From: JANSWP01 sp041941305
GTDB taxonomy: Bacteria > Bacteroidota > Bacteroidia > Chitinophagales > Saprospiraceae
Direction: 5' to 3'
Length of the DNA stretch: 64,000 bases
NCBI GenBank assembly: GCA_041941305.1
Contig: JBGTQJ010000007.1
Span: 186,001-250,000 of the forward strand
The translations under genes and the position numbers were made by a program. The notes under the pieces are model-generated. The model was not told the DNA's origin, made no database searches, and saw only the letters and a list, made by a program, of their open reading frames with translations. Shown here piece after piece: positions 43,734-51,725 of the stretch; position 1 is the stretch's first letter, and the number at the start of each line of letters is the position of its first letter.

Positions 43734-44588
43734 TTAAAAAATTAACACGGGCATTTTGGGTTGAAGTATAAATGTTTTGGTTGTGTCCGTTTCGTATAGT
43801 TTTTTCTTAAAGCCAGGACTTCTCTGGGGCACTGCCAGAATGTTGGGATCACTTTTTTCTGCAAAAGGAATAATTTGATCAGGGGAGGAGAGGTGGCGAA
43901 AGTTGTGAAATTGAAAATTGGAATAAGCCAGCTCCCTGGTCACTAAATCATGGATATTGGACAAATTAGTAGGTTCCAAAAAATCATTCCCAATATCTGC
44001 TACCGATATTTTGGCATTGAAAGGAGCTGCCAGTTGTACCAAATACTCCAGGTGGCTTTGCAGGTTGTCTTCGTCTTCATCAAGTATATAAAGAATATGT
44101 TTGGGATTTTGATAAGCATATTTTTTGGGAACTATCAAGACTGGACACTTGACTTTCTCAGCAATTTGACTCTCTTCTGTACCTAATAAAAGGTTGCCAA
44201 AGGAATCGTCATTTTCTCTCCCAATAATCATCAAATTGGGGCGCTTATGACTCGTACTGCTAATCCATTGGTTAACTTGCTCTATTGAGCGTTGAGGAGA
44301 ACTTCCAATTCTCAATTCATAATAACAGTATCTCCAGACCTTCCTCAGCTCCTTAGTCAATTGTTTTAATTTCCGGTTCGTTGATTGCAAAATACGACCT
44401 GCATATATTTTTCCCCAGGTAGTTGCTTGGCTCATTATTGGGTTTTTCTTGGGTCCTTTGTCAATTTCTTTGACATCAAGTAAAACTAGTGGGTAAGTCC
44501 ACTTTTGAGCTATTTGCAAGCCATATTCTATGATGTTAGGAAAAATAGACGGGGTATTCACTTTCACTATTACCTTATTGTGATGCAT
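43734..44588 (-). CDS. Universal stress protein (UspA-like)
   Basis: The 284-residue protein has an N-terminal Usp domain (about 1-152) with the ATP-binding motif GREN-x5-GNLLLGTEESQIAEK, close to the family G-2x-G-9x-G(S/T). A second, degenerate Usp-like half follows (about 157-284). Tandem Usp proteins are common in Bacteroidota. They act in the cytoplasm during starvation and stress. The gene is divergent from an XRE regulator across 415 bp. Confidence 0.83.
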   Translation of the reverse strand: MHHNKVIVKVNTPSIFPNIIEYGLQIAQKWTYPLVLLDVKEIDKGPKKNPIMSQATTWGKIYAGRILQSTNRKLKQLTKELRKVWRYCYYELRIGSSPQRSIEQVNQWISSTSHKRPNLMIIGRENDDSFGNLLLGTEESQIAEKVKCPVLIVPKKYAYQNPKHILYILDEDEDNLQSHLEYLVQLAAPFNAKISVADIGNDFLEPTNLSNIHDLVTRELAYSNFQFHNFRHLSSPDQIIPFAEKSDPNILAVPQRSPGFKKKLYETDTTKTFILQPKMPVLIF

Positions 44589-45003
44589 AATTCTTATAAT
44601 TTTATATCAATGATTGGTTAGGATAAACTGGGATAGTACTTGATTTAGAGTGTTTTAACTATATGGGTACTTTTAAAAAGTATTTGAAACCAGGGATAAG
44701 CTATGAGTACTATCAGGAAAATAAATTTTGACAATTTGGAAGCATACTTTTGCTTTGAGTCAGCAAATAAATGGATAATTGTTTTTCATTTTTCCAAATT
44801 TACTATGAATTGAGAATCCATTCTGTCAAAAAAAATGTCGATTTTAAGGTGTTTTACTACTAATATAACGATTTTTTGATAAAAAAGTTTACATTTATTG
44901 GAATTTTTTTCAAAAAAAATAATTTTTGTCAATTATTTAAACGAATTAAGTCCATGTTTTAGTCAATGCAACTAAAATTGATTACTGTTCCCAAAGTTTA
45001 TTT
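44589..45003. other. 415-bp divergent regulatory region
   Basis: The region lies between the universal stress gene (minus) and the XRE gene (plus). It is very AT-rich. The 9-bp sequence gatagtact (44632-44640) recurs as its complement at 44706-44714, a possible operator pair for the XRE regulator. Runs of A/T near 44820-44960 could bend the DNA. No frame or RNA gene is evident. Confidence 0.4.
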
Positions 45004-45510
45004 ATGTCTGCTTCTTTTTTATCAACCAATATTCAATATCTTAGAAAAGCTCAAAAACTAAGTCAGGTTATGCTCGGTGAGCATCTTAATTTGTCTAGAA
45101 GCAACATTGCTTCTTATGAAAATGGAAAAGCCGAGCCGCGTGCTATAAAACTGGCAGAAATTGCCGGTTTCTTTAATATTAGTCTCTATCAACTAATAGT
45201 TACCGATTTACGAAAATTATCTCCTGAACAGATACTTCCCGCTAACGCCAATATCCATGAGGATATTTTTAGTATTTTGGAAGAACGGAAAGAGGCCCTT
45301 GAGATATTTGAAAAAAAATCTGGCAACTTAAAAAAAATTGTAGAAGGGTTTAGTGCATTTCATCAATTGAAAATGAACTCCATAAAGGATTCTCCAGATG
45401 CTTTGAAATCGATAGGAAGTGATTTTGAAAGCCTACTCAATGTAATGGACAATCTGATAGAATCCAATGAGGAATTGGTTACCTATCTGAAAAAAATAAT
45501 CTTTGAGTGA
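45004..45510 (+). CDS. XRE-family transcriptional regulator
   Basis: The 168-residue protein has a Cro/C1-type helix-turn-helix at about 8-65 (NIQYLRKAQKLSQVMLGEHLNLSRSNIASYENGKAEP). A Glu/Lys-rich alpha-helical C-terminal half follows, probably a coiled coil for dimerisation. Bacteroidota carry similar proteins as orphan regulators. It may act on the divergent universal stress gene; this is inferred from position. Confidence 0.85.
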   Translation: MSASFLSTNIQYLRKAQKLSQVMLGEHLNLSRSNIASYENGKAEPRAIKLAEIAGFFNISLYQLIVTDLRKLSPEQILPANANIHEDIFSILEERKEALEIFEKKSGNLKKIVEGFSAFHQLKMNSIKDSPDALKSIGSDFESLLNVMDNLIESNEELVTYLKKIIFE

Positions 45511-45540
45511 TAGGATTAAGGGGAAATTAAACGACTTGTT

Positions 45541-45939
45541 TTACCAATTCTCCAAATCATTGTTTTCGGTCAGTATCCAGCCTTTTTCTCCTGATTTATT
45601 GATTAGTCCGTATAAATAAGCTTGTTTTATAATTCCTTTATGAATAAACTGAACATGCCATTTTTTTAAGCAAATCATCCTTTGAGCCTTGAAGGCTTTA
45701 CGCTCAAGCTTATTTTGTGCTTTTTGCTCTGTTTGAAGGAATTGCTTCCCAAACCCGGCAGAGTGAAAATTTTTCAAACAATTTTCCAGAGGAAGGACAA
45801 CCTGATTTTCAGTCATAACTTGGTAATATTTATAGGCGATTTGGATATAACCATGGTTTAGCTGAAACATAAAAACAGTGTGCCTCTTTACAAGGCACTC
45901 TGTTTGATTTAGGTGTATATCTCCTTGAAAAGAAAACAC
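45541..45939 (-). CDS. Hypothetical protein
   Basis: This 132-codon frame has no domain that I recognise. It is basic and rich in Gln, Lys and aromatic residues (HGYIQIAYKYYQVM, KAFKAQRMICLKKWHVQF), and has no signal peptide. It converges on the XRE gene 30 bp away. The absence of overlapping alternatives and a consistent length make it plausible, but it could be spurious. Confidence 0.45.
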   Translation of the reverse strand: MFSFQGDIHLNQTECLVKRHTVFMFQLNHGYIQIAYKYYQVMTENQVVLPLENCLKNFHSAGFGKQFLQTEQKAQNKLERKAFKAQRMICLKKWHVQFIHKGIIKQAYLYGLINKSGEKGWILTENNDLENW

Positions 45940-45963
45940 CTAAGATCCTATAACAAGTACATT

Positions 45964-46093
45964 TAGTAGTGATTAAAAAATAACTTCATCATTTTGATTT
46001 CGTCAAATAAGCTCAGCTTCATTTCTTATCAGCCTTTCAGCCTTCGCTTATTTGACGAAACGATGAAGTTATTTTTTAAGGGTTCCTTAATCA
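45964..46093. repeat. Nested palindromic element, family B, copy 2
   Basis: A perfect 18-bp outer inverted repeat (45973-45990 with gatgaagttattttttaa at 46062-46079) encloses the inner pair tttcgtcaaataagc / gcttatttgacgaaa. The sequence is nearly the same as at 5589-5748, minus the extra segment. It runs into an 8-N gap. Confidence 0.85.
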
Positions 46094-46101
46094 NNNNNNN
46101 N

Positions 46102-46158
46102 TCAGCCTTCGCTTATTTGACGAAACGATGAAGTTATTTTTTAAGGGTTCCTTAATCA
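46102..46158. repeat. Family B right half, duplicated across an 8-N gap
   Basis: The 57 bases 46102-46158 are identical to 46037-46093. They are probably overlapping contig ends that were scaffolded without merging, so the duplication may not exist in the genome. Confidence 0.85.
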
Positions 46159-46173
46159 TTAAAATTGCAAGAC

Positions 46174-46563
46174 ATGAAGAATCCATTGAAAAATATATCC
46201 TTTAAAGGTTTTTCAGAATTTAGGTTTTGGGAAAAACTGAAATACCATGCTCGTCAGGCTGGTTTAAAAACAGTTTATACTGCTTTACTGCTCTTTTACG
46301 CTTTCAAAAGAAAAGAAACGCCACTTTGGGCAAGGAGAATGATTCTCGGTGTTCTTGCCTATTTTATTGCCCCTATTGATGCCCTACCTGATTTGACACC
46401 TCTTTTAGGCTATACAGATGATGTAGGGGTTCTGGGCTTTGGCTTGGTAACAGTGGCTTGTTACATCAACGATGATGTGAGAATTGATGCCCGAAAAAAA
46501 CTAAAAAAGTGGTTTGGTGAATTGGATTTCCAACAATTGGCTGAAGTTGATCAACAATTGTAA
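46174..46563 (+). CDS. YkvA/DUF1232 family membrane protein
   Basis: The 129-residue protein contains the DUF1232 core: WARRMILGVLAYFIAPIDALPDLTPLLGYTDDVGV. This hydrophobic segment has the invariant pair P-D and D-D and is a membrane-associated helical hairpin. The biochemical role of the family is not established. ATG 46174 is preferred over an upstream TTG at 46165. It precedes the MscS gene on the same strand, and both may serve the cell envelope. Confidence 0.82.
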   Translation: MKNPLKNISFKGFSEFRFWEKLKYHARQAGLKTVYTALLLFYAFKRKETPLWARRMILGVLAYFIAPIDALPDLTPLLGYTDDVGVLGFGLVTVACYINDDVRIDARKKLKKWFGELDFQQLAEVDQQL

Positions 46564-46669
46564 GAGCTGTCGAACTAAAGTTAAATCCCCCTCAAAAATC
46601 ACTTTTTCTCCTTCTAAAAACGCTACTGCCGCAAACCAGGCAAATACAAATGCTTAATTGAGTATTATG

Positions 46670-46677
46670 TAGCTTTG
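46670..46677 (+). promoter_or_regulatory. Putative -7 box of the MscS gene
   Basis: TAGCTTTG matches TAnnTTTG and ends 14 bp before the ATG. No convincing -33 TTTG precedes it. Confidence 0.35.
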
Positions 46678-46691
46678 CAGCAAAAACCACA

Positions 46692-48356
46692 ATGAGCAGA
46701 CTTTTTAGAACCTTCCTTTTCATTTTTCTCGTCGCAACCAGTTTCCATCTTTTTTCACAAACCAAAAATGCCCCAACTCCAGGTCTGGAAAGCCCCTACA
46801 ATACGATGTGGGTACACCTTTATTACCTACAACCCGATACTTATGCGCCCGAAATTTCTGCCCGAACGATTTCCGATTATTCAGACACTGCTCAGGCAAT
46901 TAAAACAGCACTTCAAATTAAGCAAATTTTGGATGGCTCTGGACTTTTTGTGAATATGGATGAAATCCCCAGAGATTCCAATTATGTTGATAGCACCACC
47001 AACAAACCATACTATACGCCTTTTCCAAGAGTCTTGCCTGAAATTTATCTGGAAAAAATAGATGGCAGATGGTATTATTCGATGGAGACTGTGGGATTGA
47101 TCCCTACTCTTCACAAAAGTGTTTATCCACTTGGTTCAGATTTTTTGATCAATTTAACTCCAACTAGTTTTGGGCAAAGAAAAATTTTCGGAGTTGCGTT
47201 TTGGCAATATTTGGGTTTTGTGGTTTTACTCCTGTTACTTTTCCTCTTTCATTTACTGTTGAGTCGTTTATTGAATCCTTTGGTTAGAAGACTAAGCAGC
47301 TCAAGACTAAACCCTGGCTTGGTAAGTGAAGAACTGATATGGAAAATTGCCAGGGTATTGAGTATCCTCATTATACTTCAAGTTTTCAAAATGCTCTTCC
47401 CCGCCTTGCTTTTGGAGCCAGGAATGATGGAAGGCGCAGTTCTGGTATTCAAAATCCTCACCACCGTTTTTATTTTAATCCTCCTACTCAGGATCATAGA
47501 TTTGGTGATGCTCTATGCCCATCGATTTACCAAAACTACTACCACCAAGCTGGATGAGCAGTTGCTTCCAATTGTTCGAAAAATGATCCAGGTAGTACTG
47601 GTGATAGGAGCAGTTATCCAAATACTCGCTTTACTTAAAGTGGATATCCTGCCCCTCATAGCTGGCGTTTCTATAGGCGGTTTGGCTTTGGCTCTGGCTG
47701 CCCAGGATACGGTTAAGAATCTGATAGGTTCTGCCATGATTTTTGTTGACCAACCGTTTCAGATTGGGGATTATATAACCGGAGGTGGTGTTTCCGGAAC
47801 TGTTGAGGAAGTGGGTTTCAGGACGACCAGATTAAGGCAGGTTGATTCTTCAATTATAGCTGTCCCCAATGGAACCATCGCCAATGCTGCAATTACCAAT
47901 CTGGGTATGCGTAGTTATCGCCTTTTTCAAACAACCCTTGGGGTGACTTATGACACGCCTCCTGAGTTACTCGAAAAATTCATTGAAGGTTTGAGGCAAA
48001 TCATTGACGTTCATCCATTTACAAATAAGGACAATTATATGGTCTATTTTTCCGAACTGGGAGCTTCTTCTATGAATGTGCTTTTCAGAACTTACCTCGA
48101 CGTTCCAGATTATAAAAATGAGCTAAAAGCCAAGGACCAAATGCTTTTTACGATTATCCGCCTTGCTGCAGTATTGGGTGTGCAGTTTGCCTTTCCTTCT
48201 TCTACTGTATATGTTGAAAAATTTCCTGGAAAAATTTCGAATTCACCTACTTATGAAAAGAATATGAATACCCTGGAAGAAAAATTGAAAGCATTTATTG
48301 AAGATTATAAAAATATGGCTAATGAAAATGAAAATGAAAATGAAAATGAAAATTAG
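46692..48356 (+). CDS. MscS-type mechanosensitive channel with N-terminal extension
   Basis: The 554-residue protein has a signal peptide (FLFIFLVATSFHLFS) and a periplasmic domain of about 130 residues. Four membrane helices follow (about 175-345), the last being the Gly/Ala-rich pore helix ILPLIAGVSIGGLALALAAQDTVKNLIG. The cytoplasmic MscS beta-domain (FQIGDYITGGGVSGTVEEVGFRTTRLRQ, VPNGTIANAAITN) and alpha/beta domain come next. It releases solutes when turgor rises. The C-terminus ends in five Asn/Glu repeats encoded by a perfect hexanucleotide array. Confidence 0.92.
   Translation: MSRLFRTFLFIFLVATSFHLFSQTKNAPTPGLESPYNTMWVHLYYLQPDTYAPEISARTISDYSDTAQAIKTALQIKQILDGSGLFVNMDEIPRDSNYVDSTTNKPYYTPFPRVLPEIYLEKIDGRWYYSMETVGLIPTLHKSVYPLGSDFLINLTPTSFGQRKIFGVAFWQYLGFVVLLLLLFLFHLLLSRLLNPLVRRLSSSRLNPGLVSEELIWKIARVLSILIILQVFKMLFPALLLEPGMMEGAVLVFKILTTVFILILLLRIIDLVMLYAHRFTKTTTTKLDEQLLPIVRKMIQVVLVIGAVIQILALLKVDILPLIAGVSIGGLALALAAQDTVKNLIGSAMIFVDQPFQIGDYITGGGVSGTVEEVGFRTTRLRQVDSSIIAVPNGTIANAAITNLGMRSYRLFQTTLGVTYDTPPELLEKFIEGLRQIIDVHPFTNKDNYMVYFSELGASSMNVLFRTYLDVPDYKNELKAKDQMLFTIIRLAAVLGVQFAFPSSTVYVEKFPGKISNSPTYEKNMNTLEEKLKAFIEDYKNMANENENENENEN
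48324..48353 (+). repeat. Hexanucleotide array (gaaaat x5) at the 3' end of the MscS gene
   Basis: Five exact copies of gaaaat encode the (Glu-Asn) tail just before TAG. Because the unit is 6 bp, slippage alters tail length without changing the frame. Confidence 0.9.
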
Positions 48357-48456
48357 CTTAAATAATTATCTCAAATCAGTGACTCTTTATCTTTGGAATT
48401 AGTCTTAAAGTCGAAAATTGTCTTGTTTATCAAAGGCATGGCTATTAAGAATTGTG

Positions 48457-48484
48457 TTTGGCTTTAAAAAATTCTTTACCTTTA
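48457..48484 (+). promoter_or_regulatory. Putative promoter for the LEA-like gene
   Basis: TTTG at 48457-48460 and TACCTTTA at 48477-48484 are 16 bp apart and approximate the phylum's boxes (last base A, not G). The leader would be about 22 nt. Confidence 0.35.
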
Positions 48485-48512
48485 CACACTGATAATCAAA
48501 AACTTATAAACT

Positions 48513-48941
48513 ATGTCAAACTTTTTTAAGAACTTATTTGGAACCGCAAAAAAAACGGTTGAGGAAACTTTAGATAATGCTTCTGAGGATATCAAGGAAG
48601 TTGTGGATTCTATCAAGGAAGATTCGGAAAAAGTAATGGAAGAAATGAAAGAAACGATAGCAGAAGCCAAGCAGGGGTTTTCTGAAAAAGTAGGCGATGG
48701 TTCTGACCTGATGGAAAAAGCCAAAGCTGCAGTAAGTGAAACCATTTCTGAAGTCAAAGAAGAAATCAATGAAAAAGTAGGGGACAGCTCTGAGTTTGTT
48801 GCAAAAGCTAAAGAAGCAGTACAGGAAACTACTGAAAAATTTAAAGAAGCTGCTTCTGAAGAATGGGAAAATGCCAAAGAAAAAGCTGCAGAATTGAAGA
48901 ACAAAATTGATGAGATGAAAGAGGGAGATGGTACTGTGTAG
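48513..48941 (+). CDS. LEA-like / apolipoprotein-like amphipathic helical protein
   Basis: The 142-residue protein is almost entirely Glu, Lys, Ala, Ser and Val in 11-residue-like periods (KAKAAVSETISEVKEEINEK, KAKEAVQETTEKFKEAASEE). It has one Trp, no Cys and no signal peptide. This is the pattern of group 3 LEA and YtxH-like proteins, which are disordered in water and become helical on drying or against membranes. Two internal halves (EKVGDGS...KAKAAVSE and EKVGDSS...KAKEAVQE) appear duplicated. A protective role in desiccation or osmotic stress is inferred; the upstream MscS gene fits that. Confidence 0.75.
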   Translation: MSNFFKNLFGTAKKTVEETLDNASEDIKEVVDSIKEDSEKVMEEMKETIAEAKQGFSEKVGDGSDLMEKAKAAVSETISEVKEEINEKVGDSSEFVAKAKEAVQETTEKFKEAASEEWENAKEKAAELKNKIDEMKEGDGTV

Positions 48942-48995
48942 TAATCATTATATAATACCCTATTTTTACAGGCAGGAGATAAAATCTTATGCAAC

Positions 48996-50456
48996 ATGAA
49001 ATATACTATTCTTCTCTCTTGCCTTTTCTTCTTTGGAAACCTATCAACTCAAACCCCAATTTTCCTTTCTGATTCGATTTCCGTCTCTCCAGATAATACC
49101 TATGGTTATCGAGCTCCCAGGATCGCGCTTCTGGAAAATGACCGTCCAGTGGTGTACTGGGGAAAACCAAATGGAGAACTCATGTATCTCGCCTTCTGGC
49201 AAGGAACCGGTTTTTCAGATCCTGTAGAAGTCAATACCGGAGCCATTAATGCAGACCTTTGGGGAGGTGGTTTGGGACCTCAAATTGCTTCATATGGCAA
49301 TACGATTTTTTTGGTTTTTGAGGAATATGGGGAAGGTATTTATGTGATTCGGTCGTCTGATGGAGGCGTAAATTTTGATATACCTGTGAGTGTTCATGAT
49401 TTTCCTCCTGGTAGAGTTGGAACCTTGCCAAGCATTTCTGTGACTGAAACGGGAAACCCAATAGTTTCTTTTGTCACGACCAATTTTCAGGAGCAGGATG
49501 CCCAATATGAAATTTCCATTTCCAATGATGGTGGTATGACCTTTGAACCTGCGGTAGTTGCCAATCTTTCCGTTTTGAGTGGAGAGGTTTGTGAATGTTG
49601 TCCAGCCTCTGTATCTACCACTTCAAGTGAAGAAATATTACTTGCCTTTCGCAATAATGAAAGCAACATACGCGATATCTGGGTCTCCAAATCCGTAGAT
49701 GGAGGGCTTAGTTTTCCTGAGGTTGCAGACATCGACGAAACTGATTGGTTGCTTAATTCCTGCCCTACGAGTGGCCCTCAATCAATCATTTCTGGCGATA
49801 GTTTATTTACCGTCTATTACAGTGCCGGGGCAGGTTCTCCAAATGTCTATTTAAGCACCTTACACATTCCAAGTATGCAAAAGGGCATTCAAATAGAAAT
49901 TCCTACGACAAGTGGGCAGCCTCAAAATCAAAACTTCCCCAGAATAGCCGGCAATCTGGATACCATTGGAATGGTTTGGCAGGAAAGTCAACAAATTGGT
50001 ACGGATGTCATTTTTGCTTTTTCTACAAATGGGACCTCCAATTTGACAGAGGAGTTGTACACAGTAGGTGCGGGTAATTTATCTCAAAACTACCCGGATA
50101 TCGCCTATTCGAATGGTGTATTCCACATCGTTTATCAGGATCAGCTCACGCAACAAGTTTGGTATCGAAAGGCGAGTTTTGAGCCGATTAGTAACCTGGA
50201 ACATGTTGATTTAGTGGATATAGATTTTCAGGTTTTTCCAAATCCGGCTTCGAATAAAGTTTCTATCCTTTCACAAAAGCCATTTTCAAATGCTTTTATT
50301 CAAGTGTTCAATTCTTATGGACAATTATTGATGGTGGAAGAAAAAGTTGAAAACCAAATAGACTTGGACTTATCTATTTTCCCCGAAGGAATTTATTGGA
50401 TAAATATTTCAAATGATGTATCGAATTATTTAACAAAACTATTGATTCTTAAATAA
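48996..50456 (+). CDS. Secreted sialidase-fold (BNR) protein with T9SS type A tail
   Basis: The 486-residue protein has a signal peptide (ILLSCLFFFGNLSTQ) and a six-bladed propeller with BNR-type motifs (SSDGGVNFD, SNDGGMTFE, SVDGGLSFPE). A T9SS type A sorting domain closes it (FQVFPNPASNKVSILS to PEGIYWINIS). The catalytic residues of true sialidases (Arg triad, Tyr/Glu) are not evident. A cysteine pattern CECCPA, followed about 60 residues later by SCPTSGP, recurs in the lipoprotein at 55318-56577, so the two are paralogues. The start overlaps no upstream gene. Confidence 0.85.
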   Translation: MKYTILLSCLFFFGNLSTQTPIFLSDSISVSPDNTYGYRAPRIALLENDRPVVYWGKPNGELMYLAFWQGTGFSDPVEVNTGAINADLWGGGLGPQIASYGNTIFLVFEEYGEGIYVIRSSDGGVNFDIPVSVHDFPPGRVGTLPSISVTETGNPIVSFVTTNFQEQDAQYEISISNDGGMTFEPAVVANLSVLSGEVCECCPASVSTTSSEEILLAFRNNESNIRDIWVSKSVDGGLSFPEVADIDETDWLLNSCPTSGPQSIISGDSLFTVYYSAGAGSPNVYLSTLHIPSMQKGIQIEIPTTSGQPQNQNFPRIAGNLDTIGMVWQESQQIGTDVIFAFSTNGTSNLTEELYTVGAGNLSQNYPDIAYSNGVFHIVYQDQLTQQVWYRKASFEPISNLEHVDLVDIDFQVFPNPASNKVSILSQKPFSNAFIQVFNSYGQLLMVEEKVENQIDLDLSIFPEGIYWINISNDVSNYLTKLLILK

Positions 50457-50470
50457 GTTTTTTGTCCATC

Positions 50471-50891
50471 TTAGTCCATTGATTCTAATTTGGAACTTCT
50501 ACTGGTTACTTTGTAGGAAAAAGGTCTTTTCGATTTGTTAGCTACTTTTACTATCTCCTCCCAATGTTTTGTCATGAGTTTCACAAAGTCCCAAAATAGG
50601 AAACCATTTTTAGAGGGAGGTCGAAAATAAATCATACCCAATTTATATTGTTGACATAACTCTCTTTGGTGTTTAATCCGATTTATATTATTATCCTGAG
50701 TAATCACACATGCTCCTTGTTTACCAGCTTTTGGAATCCAATCTTCCTTCATCTTTAGCACCTCTTTCAAAAGATTCCACAATTGATTTCACGGAAATAT
50801 TGGTTTGATTCCTAACATTGAGAGCTTGTTGTAGAAGGTTGAATGCTTCTGCAAGTTGTTGGGGTATATTTTCGTCAATATAAATAATCAT
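50471..50891 (-). pseudogene. PIN-like (DUF5615-type) toxin gene with a frameshift
   Basis: The ATG at 50891 overlaps the antitoxin's stop (ATGA). It reads MIIYIDENIPQQLAEAFNLL and continues to ERGAKDE at 50748. Beyond that the homology moves to another frame (EDWIPKAGKQGACVITQDNN), which runs to the stop at 50471. Dropping one G around 50741-50748 (gaagga to gaaga) joins the two halves into one protein of about 140 residues with the acidic positions expected for a PIN-like nuclease (YIDEN, ITQDNN). The second frame alone has only a TTG start in the wrong place. It is either a mutated toxin, a sequencing error or, less likely, programmed frameshifting. Confidence 0.8.
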
Positions 50892-51556
50892 GCTGCTTTA
50901 CAATATTCTATAGCATCTTTAACTTCTTTTACAGTAAGTTGATATGTATAAGCAATAAAAGGGATTGGCTCTTTTGCAAGAAATAAGTTATAAACCGTTT
51001 CAGGATAGACGTTGGTATTATTAATAACAGGATGTCCAAATTGTCTCTTAGGATCTACTACAATTGCATTTTGTTTTCCCTTAGGATATAAAATAGAGGG
51101 AAGTTTATCCTTTCCAAATTCAATTTTATTAATAAATGCTTTAATTAATTTAAGATTCAATTGTTTTGAACCATCCATTGAAACTATTCCATCATTTGTT
51201 ACCAAGAATAATTTTCTTCCATCACACCTTAATGCACCTAAAATGTCTTGATTTGCAAACGGATAAGGAGTATTGAAAATTTCAGAAAGTTGTTGATGCG
51301 CTTTAAAAATATGTTTGTTCTGGATTCCTTGTTCATTTAATTGAAGGGTAACGAAAAATTCTATTAAGGTCGAAAAATTAACTGCTTTTGACTTATCAAC
51401 ACTCCAGGAATACTGACCAAAACGTCCATCCCAATAATTCCTTATCCATCGGTGAACCTTAGCGATTGGAATTCCAAGAATTTCAGAAATATCTCTAGGT
51501 GTATATATCCCCTCACCAAGAGATGGAGTTGGAGGTTCTATTTTTACAATTTTCAT
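50888..51556 (-). CDS. HTH (MerR-like) plus DUF433 antitoxin
   Basis: The 222-residue protein starts with a MerR-like helix-turn-helix (IYTPRDISEILGIPIAKVHRW, about 17-40). A middle region resembling a sensor or linker follows, and then a C-terminal DUF433 module (PVINNTNVYPETVYNLFLAKEPIPFIAYTYQLTVKEVKDAI). DUF433 proteins pair with PIN-like toxins, as here with the downstream overlapping gene. The HTH would bind its own promoter. A perfect 6-bp inverted repeat lies 70 bp upstream. Confidence 0.8.
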   Translation of the reverse strand: MKIVKIEPPTPSLGEGIYTPRDISEILGIPIAKVHRWIRNYWDGRFGQYSWSVDKSKAVNFSTLIEFFVTLQLNEQGIQNKHIFKAHQQLSEIFNTPYPFANQDILGALRCDGRKLFLVTNDGIVSMDGSKQLNLKLIKAFINKIEFGKDKLPSILYPKGKQNAIVVDPKRQFGHPVINNTNVYPETVYNLFLAKEPIPFIAYTYQLTVKEVKDAIEYCKAA

Positions 51557-51625
51557 TTTATAGAAGATTGATAAATCATTAATTATGAAATAACAATGTA
51601 AAATTCGTTCAAATTATTGAAAAAA

Positions 51626-51642
51626 TGAAACAAATGGTTTCA
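51626..51642. promoter_or_regulatory. Possible operator of the toxin-antitoxin operon
   Basis: TGAAAC-aaatg-GTTTCA is a perfect 6+6 bp inverted repeat lying 70 bp upstream of the antitoxin start, where a self-regulating HTH antitoxin would bind. It could be chance in AT-rich DNA. Confidence 0.3.
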
Positions 51643-51725
51643 AATAACATTATTCTCTGCAAAAATGTCCACCTTTTTCTAAGTTGTTGCTTAAAGTAAT
51701 CCTAAAAACTTTCATAAAAAATTAG

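Noticed and set aside
45964..46158. A CRISPR array (repeated palindromes with similar spacing)
   Set aside because: The repeats are long nested inverted repeats, and the duplication is around a gap; there are no spacers and no cas genes.
48482..48997. A Ser-rich 171-codon frame on the minus strand
   Set aside because: It is a shadow of the repetitive LEA-like gene and runs through its promoter.
48996..50456. A true sialidase enzyme
   Set aside because: Propeller motifs are present, but the Arg triad and catalytic Tyr/Asp pattern of sialidases are not visible.
50471..50782. A separate 103-residue gene starting at TTG 50782
   Set aside because: The first nine or so codons are out of frame with the toxin homology; joining through a one-base shift explains the region better.
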